From LMUY01 sp964242215 (GTDB lineage: Bacteria; Pseudomonadota; Alphaproteobacteria; Acetobacterales; Acetobacteraceae), in the NCBI GenBank assembly GCA_964242215.1, contig CAXTCJ010000016.1, positions 3,907 through 67,906 on the forward strand: a DNA stretch of 64,000 nucleotides, read 5' to 3'. Below are positions 41,480 to 50,231 of the stretch, in pieces (positions within the stretch are counted from its first letter, which is position 1; every line of letters begins with the position of its first letter). Below the pieces are notes generated by a model that saw only the letters and a program-made list of their open reading frames with translations, made no database searches and was not told the DNA's origin. Both the position numbers and the translations under genes were made by a program.

Positions 41480-42354
41480 TACGCATACCGCACGCGCGAG
41501 CCCAACAGCCCGGTCGGCCGCACCAGTAGCACGCCGATCAGCACCAGATTGGGCAGTAGGTCGGTGAACGAACTGAAATAGGTCCGCATCAGCATCAGGC
41601 ACACGCCATAGATCGTGCCGCCCAGCAGCGTGCCCAGCGGATTACCGAGCGAGCCGATCACGATCACGGCGAACGACACCAGGTCGATCGGCACGCCCAG
41701 GCCCGGCGTGAAGCTGCCCATCATGAACGGCGCGAACACGCCAGCCACCGCCGCCAGCGCCGTGCCGAAGCCGAACGCCACGGCGGAGATGCGGTGCACG
41801 TCGATGCCGATCGCCACCGCTTCCTCCCGCTGCGCCATGATCGCGCGCGTCTGGCGGCCGAGCCGGGTGTGATACAGGTACAGCCACACGCCGGCGAGCA
41901 TCACCACGGCGACGGCCGCGGCATACACCCAGGCGAACGGCACCGTCTGGCCCAGGATCGGCACCGGGCCGCCACCCAGCACCCGGCTTGGAATGGACCG
42001 CTCGTTGTTGCCGAACAGCATGGACACGATAGCCTCGATGGTCTGCGACAAGCCGAAGAACAGGATCAGCGACAGCATCTCAGGATCGCGGGCGCGCTGC
42101 AGCCGGGGCACCAGGGCGTAGTACACCGGCAAGGCGATCACGAAGAACACAGCGAACGTGGCGATGACCGTCGGCACCGGGCTGACCGCGGCCGTGCGCA
42201 TCAGCCAATAGGCGGAGAAGGCGCCCAGCATCAGGAAGTCGCCATGCGCGAGGTTGACGATCCGCATGACGCCGAACACCAGGTTCATGCCGACGCCGAC
42301 CAGCGCGTAGTACAGGCCGAACAGCAGCCCGGCGAGGATCGCGTACCCCAACAC
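41479..42354 (-). CDS. livH: Branched-chain-type ABC transporter permease (LivH-like)
   Basis: The 291-residue membrane protein begins at GTG. It has LYYALVGVGMNLVFGVMRIVNLAHGDFLMLG in parts, the LivH signature, and the coupling loop TRLGRQTRAIMAQREEAVAIGIDV. About eight helices are expected. It partners LivM in the inner membrane. The stop codon lies at the edge of the palindromic repeat that follows. Confidence 0.92.
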   Translation of the reverse strand: MLGYAILAGLLFGLYYALVGVGMNLVFGVMRIVNLAHGDFLMLGAFSAYWLMRTAAVSPVPTVIATFAVFFVIALPVYYALVPRLQRARDPEMLSLILFFGLSQTIEAIVSMLFGNNERSIPSRVLGGGPVPILGQTVPFAWVYAAAVAVVMLAGVWLYLYHTRLGRQTRAIMAQREEAVAIGIDVHRISAVAFGFGTALAAVAGVFAPFMMGSFTPGLGVPIDLVSFAVIVIGSLGNPLGTLLGGTIYGVCLMLMRTYFSSFTDLLPNLVLIGVLLVRPTGLLGSRVRYA

Positions 42355-42361
42355 CGCGCGG

Positions 42362-43630
42362 CTACGGCGCCGGGTAGATTGGCTTGGCGGTGGCCAGATC
42401 CGCCGGCCAGACGATGTTCAGGCCGAGATCGGTCGACCCGGTTTTTGGCGGCAGGATTTGGCCCAGCGGATCGATCTCGCCGCTCTGCGATCCATCCGCC
42501 GCCAGCACGAACGGGCCGACCAGCGTTTCCATGTTGCCGGACAGGGTGAACACCGCGCGGCGCAATTCCAACTGGTCCAGGCTCTCGGCGACGGCCAGCG
42601 CCCGCTCGATCACCAGCCCGGCCTGGTAGCCGGCGATGGCGTTGTAGCCGAACTCCACGCCCTTGATGCTGTTCGCCGTGAGGTACTGCTCGAACGCCGC
42701 CTCGAACTCGCTCCGCGTCAGGCCGTACGTGGTCTTGAACTCGTAGGATCCCGGGCCGGCCAGAGCGTACGTGTTGTACAGCTGGTCGGCCAGGCCGTTG
42801 GTTTTGATGAGGTTTTGTTCGGTCAGGCCGTACCCGGTGAACAGGAACTTGAACTTGGTGTCGTTGTCCTGCAGCGCGCGGAGGAAGGCGAGTTCGTTGG
42901 TGGGATAACCGAATTCCAACACGGCGTCCGGCTTGGCGGCCTGCATGTTGTTGACCAGGACGGTGTAGTCCGTGGTGTTGGTGGGCACGCCATTGTCGAA
43001 CACCAGCTTGACCTCGGGATGCGCCTTCAACGCCTCGCGCACCGCTTTCGCCTGGTAGGCGGTGTAGTCGGCGGTGACGTAAAGAAGCGCCGCGGACTTG
43101 ATACCGAGCGACGACATCTGGCCCACGAAATCGGCCAGCGTCTTCGGGTAGCGATCCGTGGCGGCGAGCGCCAACAGCACGATGTACGGATTGTCCGGGC
43201 TGAAGAAGTTGGGGCTGCTCCCCGTGGTATCCCACAGCAGCACCTTGTGGTCCCGCGCCACGGGAACCGACGCCGCCGTCATCACCGAGGTGGAGTCCGG
43301 CACCAGGATATCGACCTTGTCCTGGGTGATCAGCTGGTTGGTCAGAGTGCCCGCCAGCGACGGCGAGCTCTGGTCGTCGTAGGAAATCAGCTTGATCGGG
43401 ACGCGCTTGCCAAAGCCTTTGACGAAGACGCCGCCCTGCTTGTTGAGCCCGTCCACCCAATACTGCAGCGCCACATGCATCGGGGCGGAGGTGCTCGCCA
43501 TGGTGCCGGAGTTGGCATAGAGCGAGCCGATCTTGATCTCCGCCGGCGCATCCGCAGCGAGGGCGGCCGCAGGTAGGCCCGCTACACCAAGTGCACATGC
43601 CGCGGCACGCAGCCAGTCACCAAGCCTCAT
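42362..43630 (-). CDS. livK: Periplasmic branched-chain-type substrate-binding protein (LivK-like)
   Basis: The 422-residue protein has a signal peptide (ending ALAADAPA) and the two-domain receptor-family-ligand-binding pattern: IKIGSLYANSGTMAST, WVDGLNKQGGV, VDILVPDSTSVMTAASVPVA and AALLYVTADYTAYQ. It captures the substrate of the LivHMGF transporter in the periplasm. It is somewhat longer than amino-acid LivK proteins, as is common for binding proteins of aromatic or other organic acids. It starts the transporter part of the operon, 88 bases after CaiB. Confidence 0.9.
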   Translation of the reverse strand: MRLGDWLRAAACALGVAGLPAAALAADAPAEIKIGSLYANSGTMASTSAPMHVALQYWVDGLNKQGGVFVKGFGKRVPIKLISYDDQSSPSLAGTLTNQLITQDKVDILVPDSTSVMTAASVPVARDHKVLLWDTTGSSPNFFSPDNPYIVLLALAATDRYPKTLADFVGQMSSLGIKSAALLYVTADYTAYQAKAVREALKAHPEVKLVFDNGVPTNTTDYTVLVNNMQAAKPDAVLEFGYPTNELAFLRALQDNDTKFKFLFTGYGLTEQNLIKTNGLADQLYNTYALAGPGSYEFKTTYGLTRSEFEAAFEQYLTANSIKGVEFGYNAIAGYQAGLVIERALAVAESLDQLELRRAVFTLSGNMETLVGPFVLAADGSQSGEIDPLGQILPPKTGSTDLGLNIVWPADLATAKPIYPAP

Positions 43631-43718
43631 ACGTCAGTTCCTCCGCCGCTGCGGCTTATTGCCGCTATGGCTCGAACGATAAGCCCGGAACCGCGCGGGC
43701 CGCCAGTCGCGAATGGGT

Positions 43719-44861
43719 TTAGTTCGGCTCCGGATCGGTGCGCACGCCGAGCGCCTCGTTGTGCTCGCCGAGCAGCGGAGCCCGGGTTCGCACCGCGGGG
43801 CGGATGCCGTCGAGACTGATCGGCAGCCCCACCGAGGTCAGGGCGACGCCGGGGATTTGCTGCAGCAGGCCCAGGGCTGCGAGATGCGGATCGCTCACCA
43901 CGTCGTGCAGGTCGTTGATCGGCGCGCACGGCACGCCCACGCGCTCCAACCGCGTCATCCAGGCGGACGTGGTGTCTTCCAACATGACACGCGCGATCGG
44001 CGGAATGATGGCCGGCTTGTTGGCGACCCGCAGGGCGTTGGTCAGGAACCTTGCATCCTCACCCCATTCGGGATGCCCGAGTTCGGTCACGTATTTGCGG
44101 AACAGCCGGTCGTTGGCGGCGGCGACCACGATCTCCCCATCCGCGGTGACGAAGGACTGGAACACCACCACGCGCGGGTTGCCGCTGCCGTGCCGCGTCG
44201 GGGGCACGCCGGTCGCCTGGAACGCGGCGAAGTGCACCGAGAGCCAGCCCAGCGCCGTTTCGTACAACGACGTGTCCACCGTGCAGCCCTGCCCGGTCTT
44301 CTCCCGCTCCAGCAGCGCCGCGATCGTGCCGAGCGCGGCCCAGACGCCGGTGCCGAGGTCCAGCACCTGCATGCCGACGCGGGTCGGTGGTCCGCCCTCC
44401 TGCCCATTGAGGCTGAACATCCCGGCGAAGGCCTGGATCATCGGCTCGTAGCCGGGCTTTAGATGCCGCGGCCCCTTGTGGCCGAACGCCCACAGCGAGC
44501 AGTAGACCAGCCGGGGATTGAGCGCGCGCATCACCTCCGGCCCAAGCCCCAGTTGGTCGGTGACGCCGGGCCGCAGGTTCTGGATCAGCACGTCGCAGCC
44601 GGCCGCATACTGCTTCAGCCAAGCGATATCGGCCGGGTGCTTGAGGTCCAGCGTCACCGAGCGCTTGTTGCGGTTGACGGTGTGGAATGTGGTCGCCATG
44701 CCGTCCACGAACGGCGGTCCCCAGCCCCGCGCGTCGTCGCCACCCTCCGGCCGTTCGACCTTCACCACGTCGGCGCCGAGCATGCCCAGGATCTCGCCGG
44801 CATACGGCCCGGCGATGTTCTGAGCCAACTCGACGACTTTGACGCCTGCTAGCGGCAACAT
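43719..44861 (-). CDS. CaiB/BaiF family CoA-transferase
   Basis: The 380-residue class III CoA-transferase would move CoA between carboxylic acids through an aspartyl–CoA intermediate. Marks are LAQNIAGPYAGEILGMLGADVVKVE in parts, NRNKRSVTLDLK, and the catalytic-Asp region MQVLDLGTGVWAALGTI. GNPRVVVFQSF is also typical. It could activate the imported acid in parallel with the NDP-forming ligase. It is probably in the same leftward transcript as livK, although the 88-base gap leaves room for a second promoter. Confidence 0.92.
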   Translation of the reverse strand: MLPLAGVKVVELAQNIAGPYAGEILGMLGADVVKVERPEGGDDARGWGPPFVDGMATTFHTVNRNKRSVTLDLKHPADIAWLKQYAAGCDVLIQNLRPGVTDQLGLGPEVMRALNPRLVYCSLWAFGHKGPRHLKPGYEPMIQAFAGMFSLNGQEGGPPTRVGMQVLDLGTGVWAALGTIAALLEREKTGQGCTVDTSLYETALGWLSVHFAAFQATGVPPTRHGSGNPRVVVFQSFVTADGEIVVAAANDRLFRKYVTELGHPEWGEDARFLTNALRVANKPAIIPPIARVMLEDTTSAWMTRLERVGVPCAPINDLHDVVSDPHLAALGLLQQIPGVALTSVGLPISLDGIRPAVRTRAPLLGEHNEALGVRTDPEPN

Positions 44862-44958
44862 GCGTGCGCCGCCCTGATCACCGCCTGGTCCGACATCGCT
44901 TCCCCCTCGGCCACCTGAGGCGGCGCTTTTGGCGGGATGCTAGGGCACCACCATCGTC

Positions 44959-45291
44959 TCAGTCCACGATGAACATCCGCGCGCCCGCCGTGGTCCACGA
45001 GCGGTGGGGCTTGTCGCCGAAATCGGACACGGTGTAGCCCATGCCGGGCTTCATGACGAAGCTGCGCCCATCCTGCAGCTCGCTCGTCACCTCGCCCTCC
45101 AGCACGTAGACGACGTGGCCGCGGTCGCACCAGTGATCGGCCAAGTAGCCGGGTGACAATTCCACCACCCGCATCCGCACGTCGCCATTGGTCAGGGTGC
45201 GCCACAATGCCATGCCAGTTTCCCCCTTGTGCTCGGTGGCGGGCAGCGCGTCCCAGTGCACCGGCGTGTAGGGCAGTGTCGGAATTTTCAT
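44959..45291 (-). CDS. Cupin-fold protein (DHCW-motif type)
   Basis: The 110-residue single-domain cupin contains ADHWCDRGHVVYVLEGEVTSEL in parts. It keeps the first cupin motif with one or two His, then a second half FVMKPGMGYTVSDFGDKPHRSW. Small cupins of this kind are metal-binding, with binding or isomerase roles. ATG 45291 has AGGAA upstream. It may be the first gene of the large leftward operon. The function is not predictable. Confidence 0.75.
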   Translation of the reverse strand: MKIPTLPYTPVHWDALPATEHKGETGMALWRTLTNGDVRMRVVELSPGYLADHWCDRGHVVYVLEGEVTSELQDGRSFVMKPGMGYTVSDFGDKPHRSWTTAGARMFIVD

Positions 45292-45426
45292 GTTCGGGTT
45301 CCTGCTGGGCTGCTGATCACGAGCGCATCTAATGGCCCTGGTTCAGCCTCGATGGAACCCGGGGACGCCCTGCGCTATGAACAGCACAGCATAACGCCAC
45401 CCCTGACCGAACCACGAGGCCCATCC

Positions 45427-46278
45427 ATGTCCAGAGTGACCGCCCCGCTCGCCGCCGCGACGCTGTTCCTGCTGCCACACATGGCGTCCGCCGAGGATGT
45501 GAACGTCCTGTATGCCGGGTCGCTGGTGAACCTGATGGAGCACGGCGTCGGCCCGGCGTTCGACAAGGCGACGGGGGACAGTTTCCGGGGCTTCGGTGGC
45601 GGTTCCAACGGATTGGCCAACCAGATCAAGGGCAAACTCCGCCGCGCCGACGTGTTCATCAGCGCCACCCCCTCGGTCAACAACGGCCTCATGGGTGCCA
45701 GCAACGGCGACTGGGTGAGCTGGTACGCGACCTTCGCCCAATCCCCGCTCGTGATCGGTTACAGTGCGTCCAGCCGGTTCGCCGAGGATCTGAAGACCAA
45801 GCCCTGGTACGAGGTGCTGCGCGAACCCGGCATCCGGATCGGCCGCACCGACGCCAAGCTTGATCCGAAGGGCGCGCTGACAGTGCAGCTGATGGCCAAG
45901 GCCGAACAGGTCTACCACCAGCCCGGCCTGGCGCAGGCGGTGCTCGGCGCCCCCGACAATCCGGACCAGGTCAGGCCGGAGGAAAACCTGGTCGGGCGCC
46001 TGCAATCGGGGCAGATCGACGTCGGCTTCTTCTATTCCACCGAGACGTCCGACATGCACATCCCCGCCATCGCGCTGCCGCCGGAGGTCGCGCTGAGCGC
46101 GGTCTACACGATCACGGTCCTGCGCGACGCCGCAGCCCCGGACGGCGCCGCGAAGTTCGTCGACTTCCTGCTCGGACCCCAGGGCCAAGCCGTCATGAAG
46201 GAGCACGGGCTCGCCACGCTCACCCCGGCGGTCACCGGCAATGCGGCGGATATCCCGGCGGCGATCCACCTCAAGTAG
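45427..46278 (+). CDS. Extracellular solute-binding protein, molybdate/tungstate (ModA/WtpA) type
   Basis: The 283-residue protein has a signal peptide (ending HMASA). The oxyanion-binding fold follows: VNVLYAGSLVNLMEHGVGPAF, GGGSNGLANQIKG, RRADVFISATPSV and the substrate-linked IGRTDAKLDPKGA. The AGSL start and DPKG segment recall WtpA and TupA proteins, which bind molybdate or tungstate. The next gene, 20 bases away, encodes the matching permease–ATPase. The anion could also be a small organic acid. Confidence 0.85.
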   Translation: MSRVTAPLAAATLFLLPHMASAEDVNVLYAGSLVNLMEHGVGPAFDKATGDSFRGFGGGSNGLANQIKGKLRRADVFISATPSVNNGLMGASNGDWVSWYATFAQSPLVIGYSASSRFAEDLKTKPWYEVLREPGIRIGRTDAKLDPKGALTVQLMAKAEQVYHQPGLAQAVLGAPDNPDQVRPEENLVGRLQSGQIDVGFFYSTETSDMHIPAIALPPEVALSAVYTITVLRDAAAPDGAAKFVDFLLGPQGQAVMKEHGLATLTPAVTGNAADIPAAIHLK

Positions 46279-46298
46279 CCTGACGAGACCGTAGTCGC

Positions 46299-48116
46299 GT
46301 GAGGGCGCCGCGGGCGCTGCTCCCGCTCGCCGGGCTGCTGACGGTGTTTCTCGTGGCACCGTTCGTGGCGGGCTTGGGTCAGATCGGCCTGGCGGATTGG
46401 GCCGATGTGGACTGGGCTGGCCTGGGCCAGGCCGGGTTCGTGTCGGTCGCCAGCGCCACGCTCGCGACCGGGCTGGTCGCGGTGCTCGGCATCCCGTTGG
46501 GCTACGTCTTGGCGAGGGTGCCCGGCCGGCTCATCGCCCTGCTCGGGTTCGCCGTGCAGCTGCCACTCGCGCTGCCGCCGCTGGCCAGCGGGATCCTGCT
46601 GCTGTTCCTGTTCGGCTACACCAGCCCCCTGGGCCGCCTGACGCGGGGAGCGCTGACCGACTCGTTCGCCGGCATTGTCCTGGCGGAAGCCTTCGTCGCC
46701 GCGCCATTCCTGATCATCGCCGCCCGATCCGCCTTCTCCGGTGTCGACCCGGTGCTCGAAGACGTGGCCGCCACGCTGGGCCACCGTCCCGCCGCGGTCT
46801 TCGGGCGCGTCAGCCTGGCGCTCGCCGCAAGGGGGATCTGGGCCGGGCTGTTGCTGACCTGGTTGCGCGCCTTCGGAGAGTTCGGCGCAACGGTGATGGT
46901 CGCCTACCATCCCTATTCGTTGCCCGTTTACACCTACGTGGCTTTCGGCAGCCAAGGGCTCCCCGCCATGTTGCCGATCCTGCTGCCGACGCTGGTGATC
47001 GCGGCGGGGGTGATGGCGGCCAGCCTATTGCCCGGTCACCGGCCACGCAGCCGGCCCAGACAGGCGGCGTTGCCCTCGATTCTCCCCACGGCGCAACCGG
47101 CCCGCCTCGCGCCAGGCAAGCCGTTGGACTTCGCGTTCCGCCGGAGCCGGGAGGGGTTCGTCCTCGATGTGGCGTGGCGCACGGACGCCAGGCGGCTCTG
47201 CATCCTCGGCGCGTCCGGCTCGGGCAAGTCGGCGACGCTGCGCCTGATCGCCGGGCTGGACCAGGCGGACCACGCCGCCGTCTCGCTGGGCGGCCGCGAC
47301 CTGGCCGGATTGCCGCCCTACGCCCGCTCCGTCGCCTACGTGCCGCAGGATTACGGGCTGCTGCCGAACCTCAACGTCGAGCGCCAGGTCCGTTTCGGCG
47401 TCACAGCCGACGCGGCACTCGCGCTGCAATGGACCCATCGCCTGGGGCTAGCAGGGCTGGAGCACCGGCTGCCTGCCGAGCTGTCATTGGGGCAGCGGCA
47501 ACGCGTGGCAGTAGCACGGGCGCTGTCGTGCAAAGGCGTGCTGCTGCTGTTGGACGAGCCGTTTTCCGCCCTGGACGCGCCGCTGCGGACGCGCCTGCGC
47601 GAGGAGATGCTGGCGCTGCAGGGAGAACTGGACGCCACCACGGTCCTTGTCACGCACGACCCCGAGGAGGCGTTCCTGTTGGCCGACGAGTTGCTGCTGC
47701 TCGAGGACGGTCGTGTGCTGCAATCGGGCCCGGTCGAAGCGGTGTTCGCCCGCCCGGTCAGCGAGGCGGCCGCGCGCCTGCTCGGGGCGGACAATATCGG
47801 CGCCGGCCAGGCCGCGGCGCCGGACCGCATCGACGTGGGGGACGTGTCCTTCGCCGTTGCCGGGCCGAGCCTCGCCCCGGGTCCCGTCGGCTTTGCCATC
47901 CGTCCCTCGGGTCTGCGCGTGGGTGCCGGCCACGGTCTCCCGGCGACCTTGTTGCGGGTCGGTCCGGTCCGGGCAGGCCGCCGCCGGCTGAGCGTCGAAC
48001 TCGGGACCGCGGTCCTGGTGGCCGAGGCAAGTCCTGGATTCATCGGCGTTCCGGGCCCTTGCCGCGTGACCGTAGACCCGGCCGCCGTGCAAGTCTGGCA
48101 CTCGACTTGCGGTTGA
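46299..48116 (+). CDS. ModB–ModC-type fusion: ABC permease and ATP-binding protein in one chain
   Basis: The 605-residue protein starts at GTG. Residues 1–250 hold about six membrane helices with the ModB coupling loop (EDVAATLGHRPAAVFGRV, EFGATVMVAYHP). Residues about 270–480 form an ATPase with Walker A GASGSGKSATLR, signature LSLGQRQRVAVARAL and Walker B LLLLDEPFSALDAP. About 500–605 looks like a TOBE/MOP-like regulatory domain. ModB and ModC are normally separate proteins. The frame is continuous with no frameshift sign. It pairs with the binding protein upstream for molybdate, tungstate or similar uptake. Confidence 0.9.
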   Translation: MRAPRALLPLAGLLTVFLVAPFVAGLGQIGLADWADVDWAGLGQAGFVSVASATLATGLVAVLGIPLGYVLARVPGRLIALLGFAVQLPLALPPLASGILLLFLFGYTSPLGRLTRGALTDSFAGIVLAEAFVAAPFLIIAARSAFSGVDPVLEDVAATLGHRPAAVFGRVSLALAARGIWAGLLLTWLRAFGEFGATVMVAYHPYSLPVYTYVAFGSQGLPAMLPILLPTLVIAAGVMAASLLPGHRPRSRPRQAALPSILPTAQPARLAPGKPLDFAFRRSREGFVLDVAWRTDARRLCILGASGSGKSATLRLIAGLDQADHAAVSLGGRDLAGLPPYARSVAYVPQDYGLLPNLNVERQVRFGVTADAALALQWTHRLGLAGLEHRLPAELSLGQRQRVAVARALSCKGVLLLLDEPFSALDAPLRTRLREEMLALQGELDATTVLVTHDPEEAFLLADELLLLEDGRVLQSGPVEAVFARPVSEAAARLLGADNIGAGQAAAPDRIDVGDVSFAVAGPSLAPGPVGFAIRPSGLRVGAGHGLPATLLRVGPVRAGRRRLSVELGTAVLVAEASPGFIGVPGPCRVTVDPAAVQVWHSTCG

Positions 48117-48190
48117 AGCTGCCGCTCATGCAGCAATCTGGGTGCAACCACAACGAGGAGGCAAGACGCCTACGCCCTAGCGTTCTCGGT

Positions 48191-48299
48191 CCCCTCCCCT
48201 TGAGGGAGGGGTGGTCGCGGCACAAAGCGAGCTTCGAGTCCGACGTCCAGCGCCGGTGCGTACGCCACTCCTCCCCCCGGCCCCCTCCCTCAAGGGGAG
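48191..48299. repeat. Palindromic intergenic repeat element (terminal inverted copies of 18 bp)
   Basis: CTCCCCTTGAGGGAGGGG (48194–48211) and its exact inverted copy (48282–48299) bound 70 bases of GC-rich spacer in the gap between the fusion transporter and the SDR gene. The right copy's 18 bases recur exactly at the right end of the element at 63309–63408. This marks a dispersed intergenic repeat family, perhaps a miniature mobile element or REP-type unit. No coding capacity is seen. Confidence 0.75.
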
Positions 48300-48376
48300 A
48301 AGGAGAAGTGTCTTCCCCGGCGAAGGGAACCGAACGCAAGTCCGGGCCTTCTGCAGCCAACCATCAGGAAAATCGC

Positions 48377-49237
48377 ATGTCTCAATCAGCCGCTCCGGTA
48401 TGGTTCATCACCGGCTGTTCGACCGGCTTCGGCCGTGAACTCGCTCGCCTTGTGCTCGAGCGCGGGTGGCGCGCCGTGGTGACGGCCCGCAATCCCGACC
48501 AGGTGGAAGACCTCGTGCAGGGCCATGAGGACAGCGCGATTGCCCTCAAGCTGGACGTCACCGACGAGGGTCAGGTCACCGAGGCAGCCAAGGCGGCGAT
48601 GGACCGGTTCGGCCAGATCGACGTGCTGGTGAACAATGCCGGCTACGGCTATCTCGCTGCAATCGAGGAAGGCGAGGACCGTGAGGTGCGCGCCATGTTC
48701 GAGGCCAACTTCTTCGGCCTGGCCGCGATGACCCGGGCCGTGCTTCCCGGCATGCGCGCGCGCCACAGCGGCTGCATCGTGAACATCTCGTCCATCGGCG
48801 GGCTCGCGAGCTTCCCCGCCACGGGCTATTACCACGCCACCAAATATGCCGTGGAAGGCCTGTCCGAATCACTGGCGCAGGAAGTCGGCCCGCTCGGCAT
48901 CAAGGTCGTCATCGTGGAGCCGGGGCCGTTCCGCACCAATTGGGCCGGCCCGTCCATCAAGCAATCCGCCACCCGCATTGCCGACTACGAGGCTACCGCC
49001 GGCGTGCGCCGCGCGCAGACCGAGGCGCGCAGCGGCAAGCAGCCCGGCGACCCGGTGCGTGCCGCCGAGGCCATCATCGCCGCCGTGCAGTCCCCCGAGC
49101 CGCCGCTGCACTTGGTGCTCGGCAAGCCCGCATTGGACATCGCCCGCAACAAGCTCGCCGCCCTGAAAAAAGATTTCGACACCTGGGAGGCGACAACGCT
49201 GGGCGCCGATTTCCCCGCAGATGGAGCATCGTTCTGA
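48377..49237 (+). CDS. Short-chain dehydrogenase/reductase
   Basis: The 286-residue NAD(P)-dependent oxidoreductase has WFITGCSTGFGRELA, LVNNAGYGYL, NISSIGG and the catalytic YYHATKYAVEGL. PGPFRTNW follows. It resembles the classical SDR group that often has undefined ketone or alcohol substrates. ATG 48377 is preceded by a weak GGAAA. Its stop overlaps the next aldo/keto reductase start (TGATG), so the two are coupled. Confidence 0.9.
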   Translation: MSQSAAPVWFITGCSTGFGRELARLVLERGWRAVVTARNPDQVEDLVQGHEDSAIALKLDVTDEGQVTEAAKAAMDRFGQIDVLVNNAGYGYLAAIEEGEDREVRAMFEANFFGLAAMTRAVLPGMRARHSGCIVNISSIGGLASFPATGYYHATKYAVEGLSESLAQEVGPLGIKVVIVEPGPFRTNWAGPSIKQSATRIADYEATAGVRRAQTEARSGKQPGDPVRAAEAIIAAVQSPEPPLHLVLGKPALDIARNKLAALKKDFDTWEATTLGADFPADGASF

Positions 49238-50223
49238 TGAAAATGCGCAAACTGGGCCGCAACGGCCCGGAGCTATCCGCCATCGGGTTGGGCTGCATGG
49301 GCATGTCGGCCTTCTACGGCGGGCGTGATGCCAACGAGAGTGTCCGGACGCTGCACCGTGCCGTCGAATTAGGCGTGACCTTCTTCGATACGGCCGATGC
49401 CTACGCCAACGGCGCGAATGAGGAATTGGTCGGCCGCGAGCTCAAGACGGTACGCGACCGGGTATTCATCGCGACCAAATTCGCCAACACCTGGGGGCCG
49501 AACGGCGAGCGCACCGGGATCAGCGGCAAGCCGGACTACGTGCGCTCCGCCTGCGACGCCAGCCTGAAACGGCTCGGCGTTGACGTGATCGACCTGCTGT
49601 ACCAGCACCGTGTGGACCCGAGCACGCCGATCGAGGACACGGTCGGTGCCATGGCCGGCCTGGTGAAGGCGGGCAAGGTGCGCTTCCTCGGCTTATCGGA
49701 AGCGGCACCCGCCACCATCCGCCGCGCGCACGCAGTGCACCCGATCACGGCGCTGCAGACCGAGTACTCGCTGTGGTCGCGTGACCCCGAGGCGGAGATC
49801 CTGCCGCTGTTGCGCGATCTCGGCATCGGCTTCGTGCCCTACAGCCCGCTCGGGCGCGGCTTCCTGACCGGGCAGATCAAATCGGTCGACGACCTGGACC
49901 GCGACGATTGGCGCCTTACCTCACCCCGATTCCAGGGCGCCGCGTTCGATGCCAACCTCGCTTTGGTCGGCAAGATCGGCGCCATCGCGGCGGCGAAAGG
50001 GTGCACGCCGGGCCAGTTGGCGCTAGCGTGGGTACTGGCGCAGGGTGACGACGTGATCCCGATCCCCGGCACGAAGAAGGTCAGCTATCTCGAGGAGAAC
50101 GTGGCCGCGGCCGACATCGTGCTGACCCAGACTGAACTCGCCGCGATCGATGCAGCACTACCTGCCGGTGCCGTAGCCGGCGAGCGGTATGCACCCGAGG
50201 GCATGCGCGCACTCAACGGTTAG
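49237..50223 (+). CDS. Aldo/keto reductase
   Basis: The 328-residue TIM-barrel NADPH oxidoreductase has the tetrad in FDTADAYANG (Asp, Tyr), ATKFA (Lys) and LYQHRVDPS (His). LGCMGMSAFYGG and IPGTKKVSYLEENV are also present. It is strongly similar to the enzyme at 5971–6963 (for example HRVDPS…PIEDTVGAMA), so the two are likely paralogues. It overlaps the SDR stop and runs 8 bases ahead of another aldo/keto reductase. Confidence 0.92.
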   Translation: MKMRKLGRNGPELSAIGLGCMGMSAFYGGRDANESVRTLHRAVELGVTFFDTADAYANGANEELVGRELKTVRDRVFIATKFANTWGPNGERTGISGKPDYVRSACDASLKRLGVDVIDLLYQHRVDPSTPIEDTVGAMAGLVKAGKVRFLGLSEAAPATIRRAHAVHPITALQTEYSLWSRDPEAEILPLLRDLGIGFVPYSPLGRGFLTGQIKSVDDLDRDDWRLTSPRFQGAAFDANLALVGKIGAIAAAKGCTPGQLALAWVLAQGDDVIPIPGTKKVSYLEENVAAADIVLTQTELAAIDAALPAGAVAGERYAPEGMRALNG

Positions 50224-50231
50224 GAGACACC

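Noticed and set aside
46397..49237. A continuous plus-strand frame of over 900 codons through the fusion transporter into the SDR gene
   Set aside because: Its first two thirds are a shifted frame of the permease–ATPase gene with Arg/Pro/Gly-rich nonsense protein. Only the part from ATG 48377, the SDR gene, has real motifs.
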